DNA of 64,000 nt from Acidobacteriota bacterium (GCA_019639155.1 JAHBSJ010000003.1:62001-126000); one strand, 5' to 3'. Shown: positions 50,512-58,489, numbered from the stretch's first letter. The notes: generated by a model from the sequence alone, not told the origin. Numbers and translations are program-made.

Positions 50512-51669
50512 ATGAGCATTATTGACAAGATCAAACAAGAGGCATTGAACCAGTTCATTGAGGTCATCGAGTGGCTCGATGACAGCAAGGACACGCTGCT
50601 GTACCGCTTTCCCGTGCACGGGCAGGAGATAAAGAACGGCGCGCAGCTGATCGTCCGCGAATCGCAGGCCGCCGTGTTCGTCCACGAAGGCCAGGTCGCC
50701 GACGTTTTCACGCCCGGCAAATACGAGATCGACGGCGGCAACACGCCCATTCTGACCAAGCTCGGAGCGTGGAAATACGGCTTCAACTCGCCGTTCAAAT
50801 CCGAGGTTTACTTCGTAAATACCAAGCAGTTCACGGATATGAAATGGGGCACGTCGAACCCGATCATGCTCCGCGATGCCGATTTTGACATCGTCCGTCT
50901 GCGTGCTTTCGGTGCTTACAGCCTCCGCGTGGCCGACCCCGCGGGCTTTATCCGCGAGATCGCCGGCACGAACGCCCATTTTCAGGCTGACGACATCGAA
51001 AGCCAGCTGAAACGCGCCATCGTCACCGAATTTTCCGACGCCCTCGGCGAGATGAAGATCCCGGCGCTCGACCTCGCGTCGCAATACAAAGAGCTCGGCG
51101 AGCAGATCCGCGGTGCCATCAACGTCGATTTCAACTCGTGGGGCCTCGAGGTCACGAAATTCTTTATCGAGAACATCAGCCTCCCGCCCGAGGTCGAGGC
51201 CGCTCTCGACAAACGTGCTCAGATGGGCGCCCTCGGCGACGCGAACCGCTACATGCAGTTCCAGGCCGCTGACGCTCTCCGCGACGCCGCTCAGAATGAA
51301 GGCGGCGGTGCGGGCTTGGGTGCGGGATTAGGTGCCGGTTTTGCGGTCGGCGGACAGATGGCGAGTGCTTTCGGCCAGCAGGCCGCAGGCGGCGGCACGG
51401 GAGCATCGGCCGCGACCGTCGCGTGTCCTTCGTGCGGCAAAGCGAACGCTCCGGCAGCCAAATTCTGTGCGGATTGCGGCGGCAAAATGGAGGTCGTCCA
51501 GGTGCCCTGCGTAAAATGCGGCGCCAAGCTCCGCGAAGGTGCGAAATTCTGCTCCGAATGCGGTTCTTCGCAGGAAAAGCAGAAATGCTCCAATGCCGAC
51601 TGCGGTTTTGAACTCGCTCCGGGTGCAAAATTCTGCCCCGAATGCGGCACGAAAACGGACGCCGAATAA
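50512..51669 (+). CDS. SPFH-domain (YdjI-like) protein with C-terminal zinc ribbons
   Basis: A 385-residue protein. Residues 1-230 are the SPFH/virion-core-like domain seen in YdjI (VEWLDDSKDTLLYRFPV-like start and FGAYSLRVADPAGFI). A Gly/Ala-rich hinge follows (AGLGAGLGAGFAVGGQMAS), then three zinc ribbons with CPSCGKAN...CADCGG, CVKCGAKL...CSECG and CSNADCGFE...CPECG. YdjI-type proteins associate with membrane-stress systems, and its partners are not in the window. ATG 50512 is preferred over the TTG one codon upstream. Confidence 0.9.
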   Translation: MSIIDKIKQEALNQFIEVIEWLDDSKDTLLYRFPVHGQEIKNGAQLIVRESQAAVFVHEGQVADVFTPGKYEIDGGNTPILTKLGAWKYGFNSPFKSEVYFVNTKQFTDMKWGTSNPIMLRDADFDIVRLRAFGAYSLRVADPAGFIREIAGTNAHFQADDIESQLKRAIVTEFSDALGEMKIPALDLASQYKELGEQIRGAINVDFNSWGLEVTKFFIENISLPPEVEAALDKRAQMGALGDANRYMQFQAADALRDAAQNEGGGAGLGAGLGAGFAVGGQMASAFGQQAAGGGTGASAATVACPSCGKANAPAAKFCADCGGKMEVVQVPCVKCGAKLREGAKFCSECGSSQEKQKCSNADCGFELAPGAKFCPECGTKTDAE

Positions 51670-51680
51670 CGACAGGTCCT

Positions 51681-51743
51681 GAATCTCGAATATCGAATAA
51701 CGAATACAGGCCAAGGTATTTGTTATTCGATATTCTTTATTCC
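51681..51743. repeat. Periodic inverted-repeat element
   Basis: The left arm (51681-51708) has GAATATCGAATAACGAAT and the right arm (51721-51743) its complement TGTTATTCGATATTC. The period is about 7-8 nt. It lies 11 nt before the Trm112-like gene. Confidence 0.75.
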
Positions 51744-51753
51744 ATATTTAGTT

Positions 51754-51930
51754 ATGCCCATCAGCCCCGAACTACTCGCAATTCTCCGCTGTCCGAAATG
51801 CAAATCCGAGCTGCAGATCGACGACGCCGAAACCAGCCTCGCATGCCTTAACGACGAATGCGGCCTCGTATATCCCATCCGCGATGAGATACCGGTGATG
51901 ATCATCGAGGAAGCAACAACGCGCAAATAG
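51754..51930 (+). CDS. Trm112-like zinc-binding protein (YcaR/UPF0434)
   Basis: A 58-residue protein. ILRCPKCKSEL provides the first Cys pair and ACLNDECGLVYPIRDEIPVM the second pair and the family ending. Trm112-family proteins act as methyltransferase partners in eukaryotes; the bacterial short form is less well defined. It is followed 49 nt later by the glycosyltransferase gene, probably in one transcript. Confidence 0.9.
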   Translation: MPISPELLAILRCPKCKSELQIDDAETSLACLNDECGLVYPIRDEIPVMIIEEATTRK

Positions 51931-51979
51931 TTGTCGGTTGTCGGTATCCGGTGGCCGGTTGTGGTTTAATCTTGTATCG

Positions 51980-53050
51980 ATGACCGCCGAAGGCCAAAAA
52001 CCAAAGGCCAAAGACCAAAACCCGATCGATCCTGCGACTGTGAAAAGAATACTCGCGGTCCGATTGCGCTCGATCGGCGACACTGTGCTTGCGACGCCGT
52101 CATTGATCGCTCTGCGGCGTCATTTTCCGCACGCTGAGATCGACATTCTGCTCGAGGATCAGGTTGCACCTGTTCTCGAAGGCTTCGAAGGCGTCAACGC
52201 GATCGCCGTCGGCCGCTCGGGCGGCGAACGCCTCAAAACCGCGTTGAAATTACGCCGCCGCGGCTACGATCTTGCGTTCAATCTGCACGGCGGCACAACC
52301 GCGACGATGTTCGTGCGGGCGAGCGGTGCACGGCATCGCGTCGGCTACGCGAATTACCAATACTCCTTTCTTTACAACCATTTACTGTCGTCGTCCGCCG
52401 ATTTCTGGGGCCGCGAAAAGACGCACTCTGCCGAACAGCAGCTCGCTTTGATCGGTTCGATCGGCGTTCCCGTCCACGACCTTCCCAAAAGCCGCCTTCC
52501 TGTCAGAACCGCCTGCGTCAGCGGGCGGCATTTGCCGACATCAGAGTTTGCACTCTTGCATCCCGCGGCCGCTTTCGCAACCAAACAGTGGCCCGTCGAG
52601 AATTTCGCCCGCGTCGCCGAACATCTTGCTGAGAAAGGCATCGCCTCCGTCGCCATCGCCGGGAAGGACGAGACTGCCGTACTCGACGAACTGACGAACG
52701 CATCAAAAGCCCCGATCACCACATTCGACGACCTCTCGCTTCCCGAAGTTACGGCACTCGCCGCCATGGCGCGCATCTTCGTCGGCAACGACAGCGGCAT
52801 CGCCCACATTGCCGCCGCGGTTGGGACGCCGACTGTCGTCATCTTCGGCTCATCGAATCGCTCGCACTGGTATCCGTGGACCGACGCACCGAACGAGATC
52901 GTATTTACGGAATTCGACTGCCAGCCGTGTCCCGGCTATACCTGCGAGGTCTTCGGCGACCCGAAATGCATCAAAAGCGTCACGGCTGCGGCCGGCGCCG
53001 ACGCCATTGAACGCGTTCTCGTTCAGTCTCGGCCGTCCGGCGTGTTATAA
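51980..53050 (+). CDS. Glycosyltransferase family 9 (heptosyltransferase-like)
   Basis: A protein of about 356 residues, GT-B fold, likely adding heptose or a related sugar to LPS. The N terminus RILAVRLRSIGDTVLATPSL is the family signature. The donor site has LLHPAAAFATKQWPVENFA, FVGNDSGIAHIAAAVGTPTVVIFG and a late CQPCPGYTC. In the inter-domain region, RTACVSGR is encoded by a family A palindrome (52502-52528), an in-frame insertion at a permissive site. ATG 51980 is chosen; an earlier in-frame codon lies in a GT-rich repeat. Confidence 0.9.
   Translation: MTAEGQKPKAKDQNPIDPATVKRILAVRLRSIGDTVLATPSLIALRRHFPHAEIDILLEDQVAPVLEGFEGVNAIAVGRSGGERLKTALKLRRRGYDLAFNLHGGTTATMFVRASGARHRVGYANYQYSFLYNHLLSSSADFWGREKTHSAEQQLALIGSIGVPVHDLPKSRLPVRTACVSGRHLPTSEFALLHPAAAFATKQWPVENFARVAEHLAEKGIASVAIAGKDETAVLDELTNASKAPITTFDDLSLPEVTALAAMARIFVGNDSGIAHIAAAVGTPTVVIFGSSNRSHWYPWTDAPNEIVFTEFDCQPCPGYTCEVFGDPKCIKSVTAAAGADAIERVLVQSRPSGVL
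52502..52528. repeat. Family A palindrome in the glycosyltransferase gene
   Basis: GTCAGAACCGCCTGCGTCAG followed by CGGGCGG, the complete repeat with its GTCAGAA flank, read in frame. Confidence 0.8.
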
Positions 53051-53068
53051 TGATGTTTTCGCAGTTCG

Positions 53069-53428
53069 ATGGTGAAAAGCTTGCCGATATTGCTGGTCTT
53101 GCTGCTCTCGCTGTGTGTCTCACGCGGCGAAGGTATCCACCTGTTTCCGTTCGACGACGGAGGCTCTGCCTCTGAATTTGCCGCCGGCACAGCCGAGGTC
53201 GTTTACACATTTTCGATAATTAATCAGGAGAGCTCGCCTGTCCTGAAAAAGCAGGACCTGCCGTCGTGCGACGCCGGCCAAGCAGCTCCGAACTGCGAAA
53301 TTCCTTTCAGCGGCCGTGCCTCGTTACCTGACGACGCCGCCGTTCAGCCGACGTTTTCCGGTGCCCTGCCGTGCAGCAAAATGCTGTATTGCTCCGCATC
53401 TGACCGTTCGCCGCCTCGCTTTGCCTGA
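53069..53428 (+). CDS. Small secreted hypothetical protein
   Basis: A 119-residue frame with a convincing signal peptide (VKSLPILLVLLLSLCVSRG) and then a low-complexity mature part with five cysteines. It follows the glycosyltransferase by 18 nt. There is no recognisable domain, and the C-terminal third could be non-coding in origin. Confidence 0.45.
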   Translation: MVKSLPILLVLLLSLCVSRGEGIHLFPFDDGGSASEFAAGTAEVVYTFSIINQESSPVLKKQDLPSCDAGQAAPNCEIPFSGRASLPDDAAVQPTFSGALPCSKMLYCSASDRSPPRFA

Positions 53429-53507
53429 CCGTAGATCCCAAGTTTGGCCCGCTCGTCGACCGAACATTCAATAGACGATCAGACTTAGACCAACGAGGTA
53501 AAGGCAG

Positions 53508-54530
53508 ATGCCCTATTCCGCAGCAGAAGACATACACAACACAATAAACCCCAACGATCCGGATCATCTTTTCGAGCCGATCGTTAAGTACGTACGCCGC
53601 GATTTTCCGCGTTTCAGCGAAACGCTCACCGTCGAAGGAGCGCTTCGGATCATTCGCCTGAAAGGTATCGGCGAACGCGTCATTTATTTCTACGTGATAG
53701 ACGAGACCGGAAAACTGACGGGCATTCTCGCCACGCGGGCATTGCTCACCGCAAAGCCCTCGACACGGCTGAGCGAGCTGATGTCAACGAACATCGTCTC
53801 CATACCGGACACCGCGAACGTGCTCGACGCTTGCGAGATGTTCCTGCAGCACAAACTGCTCGCCTTTCCGGTCGTCGATGCAGAAGGCCGCATCCTCGGC
53901 GTGGTCGATGCGGGGCTGTTTACCGAAGAGACGATGAATTTCGCCGAGCGGAAACACGTTGACGACGTTTTCCAGATGATCGGTTTCGGCCTGCAGCAGG
54001 TAAAGGGCCGCTCGCCTTTTACGATCTTTCGATACCGTTTTCCGTGGCTGATCGCGACGATGATCTCCGGCACGATCTGCGCTTTGTTGACGGGCTTTTA
54101 CGAGGCGACGCTTGCCGAAGCGCTCGTCCTGGCGTTCTTCATGACGCTCGTACTCGCACTCGGCGAGAGCGTCAGCATACAGTCGATGACCGTCGCCCTG
54201 CAAAATCTGCACGTCGGCACACCGGATTTTCGCACCTATCTGGAATGGCTGCGCCGCGAAGGCACCGCGACGGCCCTGCTCGGCCTGGCGTGCGGAACCG
54301 CGGTCGGGACGATCGCCTTGCTGTGGCGTGGCGAGCCCGCGGCTGCGTTGATCATCGGCCTCAGCGTGCTCGCGTCAGTTTTCGCGGCCGGGCTGATCGG
54401 GCTCAGCATACCGACGCTGCTCCACGCGATCCACGAGGATTCAAAGATCGCCGCCGGACCCGTCACGCTGGCAGTAACGGACATCCTGACCATCGTGTTC
54501 TATTTCAACATCGCGGCATTGATACTTTAG
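53508..54530 (+). CDS. mgtE: MgtE-like Mg2+ transporter with CBS pair
   Basis: A 340-residue protein. Residues 1-60 are a short polar segment in place of the usual superhelical MgtE N domain. Residues 60-150 are a CBS pair (GERVIYFYVIDETGKLTGIL and KLLAFPVVDAEGRILGVV). Residues 180-340 form the five-helix MgtE pore domain with GESVSIQSMTVALQ and the signature AAGPVTLAVTDILTIVFYF. Channel-type Mg2+ uptake is known for the family. Loss of the N domain would change gating. Confidence 0.9.
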   Translation: MPYSAAEDIHNTINPNDPDHLFEPIVKYVRRDFPRFSETLTVEGALRIIRLKGIGERVIYFYVIDETGKLTGILATRALLTAKPSTRLSELMSTNIVSIPDTANVLDACEMFLQHKLLAFPVVDAEGRILGVVDAGLFTEETMNFAERKHVDDVFQMIGFGLQQVKGRSPFTIFRYRFPWLIATMISGTICALLTGFYEATLAEALVLAFFMTLVLALGESVSIQSMTVALQNLHVGTPDFRTYLEWLRREGTATALLGLACGTAVGTIALLWRGEPAAALIIGLSVLASVFAAGLIGLSIPTLLHAIHEDSKIAAGPVTLAVTDILTIVFYFNIAALIL

Positions 54531-54943
54531 TAATTCGGCCCGCCGCCGAGCGGTTTCGAGTACCTGATATCGAGGCAGAGCACGCCGTAGCGGTCTATCT
54601 GGCAGCCGGGAAATATCCGCGTCCGCCCGATGTCGATACCGAAATCGCGAAGAAGGCGGTTGCCGCGAATGCGATAGCCGCCGCGGTTTCCCCGCGGGCG
54701 AACAGGGAAGGCATTGTCCGCCGTCTCCGAACTCAGCGGTTTGACGCCGATGGTCTCGCGTTCGCGGTCATACAGCAGCTCGACCGCCGGCGGCTCGCCC
54801 AATTGTTCATACGCCACGCGATTCAGCACGATATCGCCCAGGCTGTTCATCGAAACATACATCGACGTCCAGCGGCTCTCGACATTCTCCCTCTCGCAAA
54901 CCTCCCACCGCCGCCTTACGTTCACATCCTGCGTGTAACTCAT
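54527..54943 (-). CDS. Tandem paralogue of unknown family (downstream copy)
   Basis: A 138-residue protein, beta-rich and basic. RRWEVCERENVESRWTSMYV, SMNSLGDIVLN, PPAVELLYDRERETIGVKPL and GYRIRGNRLLRDFGID align segment by segment with the upstream gene. ATG 54943 overlaps that gene's stop (ATGA), so the pair is translationally coupled. Such proteins recur in phage and accessory DNA. The function is unknown. Confidence 0.65.
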   Translation of the reverse strand: MSYTQDVNVRRRWEVCERENVESRWTSMYVSMNSLGDIVLNRVAYEQLGEPPAVELLYDRERETIGVKPLSSETADNAFPVRPRGNRGGYRIRGNRLLRDFGIDIGRTRIFPGCQIDRYGVLCLDIRYSKPLGGGPNY

Positions 54944-55320
54944 CGCTTCGCTCCTATCTCCAGCACCAGCACGCCGCGTTCGATCGGGCAATCTTTGAAA
55001 ACAACTGTTTCTTTAGGCAGCAGCCCCGCCGATCTCAGGAACGCTGCCGCCCTTATTCCTCGATAAGCCCCTTTCGAATTACGCCGCAACGCCTTGAACC
55101 CCTGCCGTTCCTCGCCCCGCATCGCCGCCCTCAGCCCCAGCGCCCTCGTCGCCCTGTCATACATCAGCACATAATGCGTTGGCGAACCCATCTTTACGTG
55201 AGTTTTGCCGCCTATCGATATCTCGCCCGTCGGCTTGATCGAAGCATACGCCCCGCCGCATTCCCCTCGCCGCACCTCGACCCACCGCCTTCTAACTTCG
55301 TCATTTTCCGTTGCTTTCAT
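54940..55320 (-). CDS. Tandem paralogue of unknown family (upstream copy)
   Basis: A 126-residue protein with the same outline as its neighbour: RRRWVEVRRGECGGAYASI, KPTGEISIGG, PTHYVLMYDRATRALGLR, AYRGIRAAAFLRSAGLLP and a final GVLVLEIG. It looks like a small beta domain. Upstream is a cluster of dispersed hairpins. The function is unknown. Confidence 0.68.
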   Translation of the reverse strand: MKATENDEVRRRWVEVRRGECGGAYASIKPTGEISIGGKTHVKMGSPTHYVLMYDRATRALGLRAAMRGEERQGFKALRRNSKGAYRGIRAAAFLRSAGLLPKETVVFKDCPIERGVLVLEIGAKR

Positions 55321-55361
55321 AGATAACTACTTGTATCACAGATGCAACATTCGTGTCAAGT

Positions 55362-55524
55362 GTCAGAACCCCGAGCGATAGCGAGAGGGTCTATAAGCGA
55401 ACCACCTGCTCCCCGGTCAGAACCCCGAGCGATAGCGAGAGGGTCTTTCGGTATCTCGACACCTATCTACCACACCTCTCGCTCGCCCCTCAAGAGCCCG
55501 GTCGCTATCGCTCCCGGTTCTGAC
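55362..55524. repeat. Palindromic repeats with GAGCGATAGCGAG core
   Basis: Two direct copies, GTCAGAACCCCGAGCGATAG (55362-55381 and 55416-55435, each continuing CGAGAGGGT), and one inverted copy (about 55497-55524) ending CGGTTCTGAC. They share the GTCAGAACC flank with family A but have a different stem. The surrounding 55321-55594 has no convincing gene. Confidence 0.8.
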
Positions 55525-55594
55525 ATCCGTTCCCACCGCGAATCTCACTCACCGCGCGACGCAGTTTGGGATTCTGTGCTAAATATATCCCAAT

Positions 55595-55837
55595 ATGCCG
55601 AACAACTGGACCCGCGAACAGCTCATCGTTACTTTCAATCTCTATTGCAAAATGCCGTTTAGCAAAGCGGTAAAGGCCAATCCCGACGTCATCAGGCTTG
55701 CGAAGATGATCGGCCGTACACCGTCGGCTGTCTCACTAAGGCGAAATATGAAATGCTATTTGAACTTCGAAAAATGTTTGTCTACTTCGGGGCGCAATTC
55801 GATGCCTGCTCTTTCAAAACATTCTAGTAGATCATGA
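55595..55837 (+). pseudogene. N-terminal fragment of a restriction-type HNH endonuclease
   Basis: Residues 1-50 (NNWTREQLIVTFNLYCKMPF and VIRLAKMIGRTPSAVSLR) match the helical N-terminal module common in HNH restriction-like endonucleases. After this the frame enters sequence belonging to an antisense gene fragment, and no HNH motif follows. The gene is truncated. Confidence 0.65.
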
Positions 55838-55917
55838 TAAGCACCATCACCACCCAGAAAATCCCAAAACTCTTCGGCGACTCTTAATTCATGCTTCAAA
55901 TCGAGCATTCCTTTCAT
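55756..55917 (-). pseudogene. C-terminal fragment resembling a type II restriction endonuclease
   Basis: A 53-codon frame contains LRVAEEFWDFLGGDGAYHDL and ends GIELRPEVDKHFSKFK. I associate the EFWDFLGG ending with TdeIII-like restriction enzymes, a memory-based assignment. The rest of the enzyme is absent. It abuts the truncated HNH fragment on the opposite strand. Confidence 0.4.
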
Positions 55918-55944
55918 TGTCCATCGTTGGTATGTTTAGGCTAT

Positions 55945-56577
55945 TTATGATTTTTTCCGTGAAGCAGTACGCACTCGATATAACCGTTCAGTAAACCCGC
56001 CCTCACTCACAAAGGCTTTTTCGAGTGCCGCGATTTGCCGATCGAGTAAACTGGACGCCACAGCGATGAGAGCCAAAGCACCGTTAGCCGCAATTTCCGG
56101 AAAGGTGGACATTGTGGACTCATTGGACTTAATGGACTCCGACTCTTGCCCAATCGGACCACCTCGTCGACTTCTTACCTCTTTAACCCAGGCCGCCACC
56201 TCATCCGCCGTCTGCGGACGGCGATCTATTAGAGTTACTCGACGATCATCACTACGCGGCCACTGCGTCAAACCTCGCTGCCTCAGAAAATCCTCGTAGT
56301 CGAGTTTCAGTTCCTCAAGGCTTGCCCGTGCAACACTGGTCAGCTTTAACTCAAATTTTTTCGAAGTCCCGCTCGCTTGACTGCCCTCCGCAATATTCTG
56401 TACACCACTGCGCGCCGCCTGGACCATTTGGTCATGCGTTCGGCTGCGTTTGTCGATGTATCGGTCGCAGAAACGCACCGTTACATCATAGGTAAGTTGC
56501 GCGACCTGAAAGCTCTTAAGCTTTCTGTAACCGCCGTGCGGCGGTATAAGTCTCTCAGCCTTATCCTTCCTGTCCAT
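55945..56577 (-). CDS. Four-helix-bundle (S23/IVP-like) protein with suffix domain
   Basis: A 210-residue protein. Residues 20-110 are the four-helix bundle related to proteins encoded in 23S rRNA intervening sequences (RTHDQMVQAARSGVQNIAEG signature). Residues 110-140 link to a Ser/Asn/Glu stretch (SESIKSNESTMST), and the C-terminal part (ANGALALIAVASSLLDRQI) is the suffix domain. The Ser/Asn-rich stretch is encoded by periodic DNA whose inverse lies just upstream of the start. RNA binding is plausible but unproven. Confidence 0.85.
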   Translation of the reverse strand: MDRKDKAERLIPPHGGYRKLKSFQVAQLTYDVTVRFCDRYIDKRSRTHDQMVQAARSGVQNIAEGSQASGTSKKFELKLTSVARASLEELKLDYEDFLRQRGLTQWPRSDDRRVTLIDRRPQTADEVAAWVKEVRSRRGGPIGQESESIKSNESTMSTFPEIAANGALALIAVASSLLDRQIAALEKAFVSEGGFTERLYRVRTASRKKS

Positions 56578-56612
56578 TCAGTCCACCAAGTCCATTTAGT
56601 CTACTCTTTATC
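56105..56612. repeat. Periodic inverted arms within and upstream of the four-helix-bundle gene
   Basis: Inside the gene (56105-56146) the plus strand repeats GTGGACTCATTGGAC-type units of about 10-12 nt. Upstream (56576-56612) it repeats the complement, TCCATTCAGTCCACCAAGTC. The arms are thus inverted around most of the coding region, comparable to the GxxExxY element. Confidence 0.65.
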
Positions 56613-56645
56613 CCGTATATCTTCTTTCTGACCCAACTCACCTTG

Positions 56646-57578
56646 TTAAAGTCCAATTTCGACTCTTAATTCTCTTAAGTTCAGTTCTGCTGAATAGAGT
56701 TTCCCAACCAAATCATTGGCGACGAACCTAAATCTATCGCCATGTTCATTGAATGAGTTGATGACCTGTTTGTACTTTCGTGCGTCGTTGGCAATGACGT
56801 AAAAATTTACATTCTTATAATCAATAAGCGTTGACATCCGGCCAACGCCGCTCCAGACCCCAGTAGATAACTCGACTTCGAAAGCGTATTCCGGTATGAA
56901 GTAGTTTCCACGAGGCCGAAACCAAATCACATCGATCTGCCGCAATAAGTTGTAATCGGAAAACTGTAATTCGGGACATTTCTTTAATGTTGAAATGTCT
57001 TCAAGTTTCCTATCGTTAAATTTTCGAGATTTATCGGGGCAAAAGGTGTCAAAGCCGCGCAAATTGCCGATTTCGAGCAATCGTCCTTGCAAAACAGTAT
57101 GCAAACTCTCTTCCACTGTATTTCGCGTATTTTCTTCGTGAAATATTGGCGGTGCTAAAAGCAGGTCCCAGTTGTTGATAAATTCATTGCAATCAAGACG
57201 ATTGCCTCGTCCCGTCAAAACAACATTCAGATCCTTATCGATATTGATTTTGTATTCGCCATTTCTATCGTGACTTATTCGGTCCAAATGCTTGAAGAAG
57301 AACGTGGCAGGAATTATCACCACTCGCTCTATCGAGCCACAAATGAACGCTATGAAAGGGTTGTCCAGATTTGCAATCTCTTCAACGGTTACATAATTGA
57401 TGCCGAAGAAGTATCGCTTATTGCCTTCCGATGAGGCACGCACTAAGACATTTGCCTCTCCGATCCTGTAGGTTCTCGATTTTAGAACTCGGATGAGCTC
57501 GACGGCTGACTGAAACCGTTTTGCCTTTTCGAGGAAGTCAAAGGTAAGTTGGTCAGAATTTGAAACAGGGGTTTCCAT
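56646..57578 (-). CDS. Predicted PD-(D/E)xK-type endonuclease of a restriction-like island
   Basis: A 310-residue soluble protein. The C-terminal half has DTFCPDKSRKFNDRKLEDI, IDVIWFRPRG and PEYAFEVELSTGV, a possible Asp...Glu-x-Glu active site, followed by RMSTLIDYKNVNFYVIAND. The pattern suggests a restriction or defence nuclease, but I cannot assign a named family. It lies downstream of a truncated DNA methyltransferase and two tandem small genes, with lower GC than the core genome. Confidence 0.5.
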   Translation of the reverse strand: METPVSNSDQLTFDFLEKAKRFQSAVELIRVLKSRTYRIGEANVLVRASSEGNKRYFFGINYVTVEEIANLDNPFIAFICGSIERVVIIPATFFFKHLDRISHDRNGEYKINIDKDLNVVLTGRGNRLDCNEFINNWDLLLAPPIFHEENTRNTVEESLHTVLQGRLLEIGNLRGFDTFCPDKSRKFNDRKLEDISTLKKCPELQFSDYNLLRQIDVIWFRPRGNYFIPEYAFEVELSTGVWSGVGRMSTLIDYKNVNFYVIANDARKYKQVINSFNEHGDRFRFVANDLVGKLYSAELNLRELRVEIGL

Positions 57579-57783
57579 TGTCGATTTCTTCTACTTCATA
57601 TGCGTCATTCGTCATCGATCTTACACTCGTAATCTCGAAATTGTAGCGATTCTGATGCTCTTTGGTCGAGCCGTCAACTCCGTCTGTGACGAAGAACTCG
57701 GCACATTTCCTCGCCTCGGTTTCGTCTTGGGCACTCATTTCAACCACATAATCTCTGTGAAGGAATACTTTGTAGTTTTTCAT
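57553..57783 (-). CDS. Small DpnD/PcfM-like protein (copy 2)
   Basis: A 76-residue protein. MKNYKVFLHRDYVVEMSAQD and ETEARKCAEFF give the strand-helix pattern of DpnD/PcfM-like proteins. It overlaps the nuclease gene start by 26 nt. Upstream in-frame codons would overlap copy 1. The role is unknown; related small proteins occur beside restriction systems. Confidence 0.5.
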   Translation of the reverse strand: MKNYKVFLHRDYVVEMSAQDETEARKCAEFFVTDGVDGSTKEHQNRYNFEITSVRSMTNDAYEVEEIDNGNPCFKF

Positions 57784-57802
57784 ACTAATCCTCGTCATCC
57801 GC

Positions 57803-57997
57803 TCACGACTCGCGAACATTAACAATGTCAACGTAGCGACGGCCGCACTGTCCAAATTGCGAGCGACTATCGTCGTAGTCAGCTTTGAAACTCTCTGAAG
57901 CAATTGACTCTGCCTCATCCGTGTTTGAGGCTTCGATTTGGACGACCCTATATGTTATGCGTGTTTCCTTGAGTTCAATATCAAAAGTTTTCGTCAT
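57803..57997 (-). CDS. Small DpnD/PcfM-like protein (copy 1)
   Basis: A 64-residue protein. ELKETRITYRVVQIEASNTD followed by EAESIASESF matches copy 2 in outline. It lies 20 nt upstream of copy 2 and 42 nt after the truncated methyltransferase. The role is unknown. Confidence 0.5.
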   Translation of the reverse strand: MTKTFDIELKETRITYRVVQIEASNTDEAESIASESFKADYDDSRSQFGQCGRRYVDIVNVRES

Positions 57998-58039
57998 TGT
58001 TGTTGCCCTAGTACCAGGCCAAATTCTTCAAACACGTAG

Positions 58040-58489
58040 TCAGCTTGCCAAAACAAGTGTCGTGCCGATACCGCAGAATGGATCGAGAACAATATCGCCT
58101 GGATTGAAAAAGACTTCCTTCTTGAAATCGTCTGTGTGGTCGTCGAGAAAATACTCCACGAGTTGAGGGATAAATTTACCTTTATAGGGATGAAGGCGAT
58201 GAACATGCTTGGTTGTCTCCGCCTCAGAGTATTTGTCAAACGACAGAGCCCAATTCAAATCTTCACCAAGCTGCTCCGTCCATGTGATCTCCCTAGCTTT
58301 CTTGTAACCCGCGTAATATTTCAGAAGATCCTCTTTTGCAACTTGAACCGTTCCGTTTTCCCAAATCTTGGGGATGCGGCCATAGCTGATCAAGTAAGAA
58401 ATGTTAGACGGCGTGACTGTTTTCCCAAGAAATTCGGATGCCCAAATGCTCGCTTGTTTAATGTCGAGTATATTGTCAGATTTCAGCAT
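58040..58489 (-). pseudogene. DNA methyltransferase, N-terminal part only
   Basis: The 149-codon frame includes a helix-turn-helix-like N terminus (TVTPSNISYLISYGRIP), HRLHPYKGKFIPQLVEYFLD and the SAM-binding motif I DIVLDPFCGIGTTLVLAS. It stops immediately after motif I, whereas intact N4/N6 methyltransferases continue for at least 150 residues to the catalytic motif. No continuation is seen in any frame, so the gene is truncated, probably by a deletion that joined it to the small genes downstream. Confidence 0.75.

Noticed and set aside
55342..55662. Plus-strand frame of 106 codons
   Set aside because: It runs through dispersed hairpin repeats and its peptide is repeat-derived; no ribosome site.
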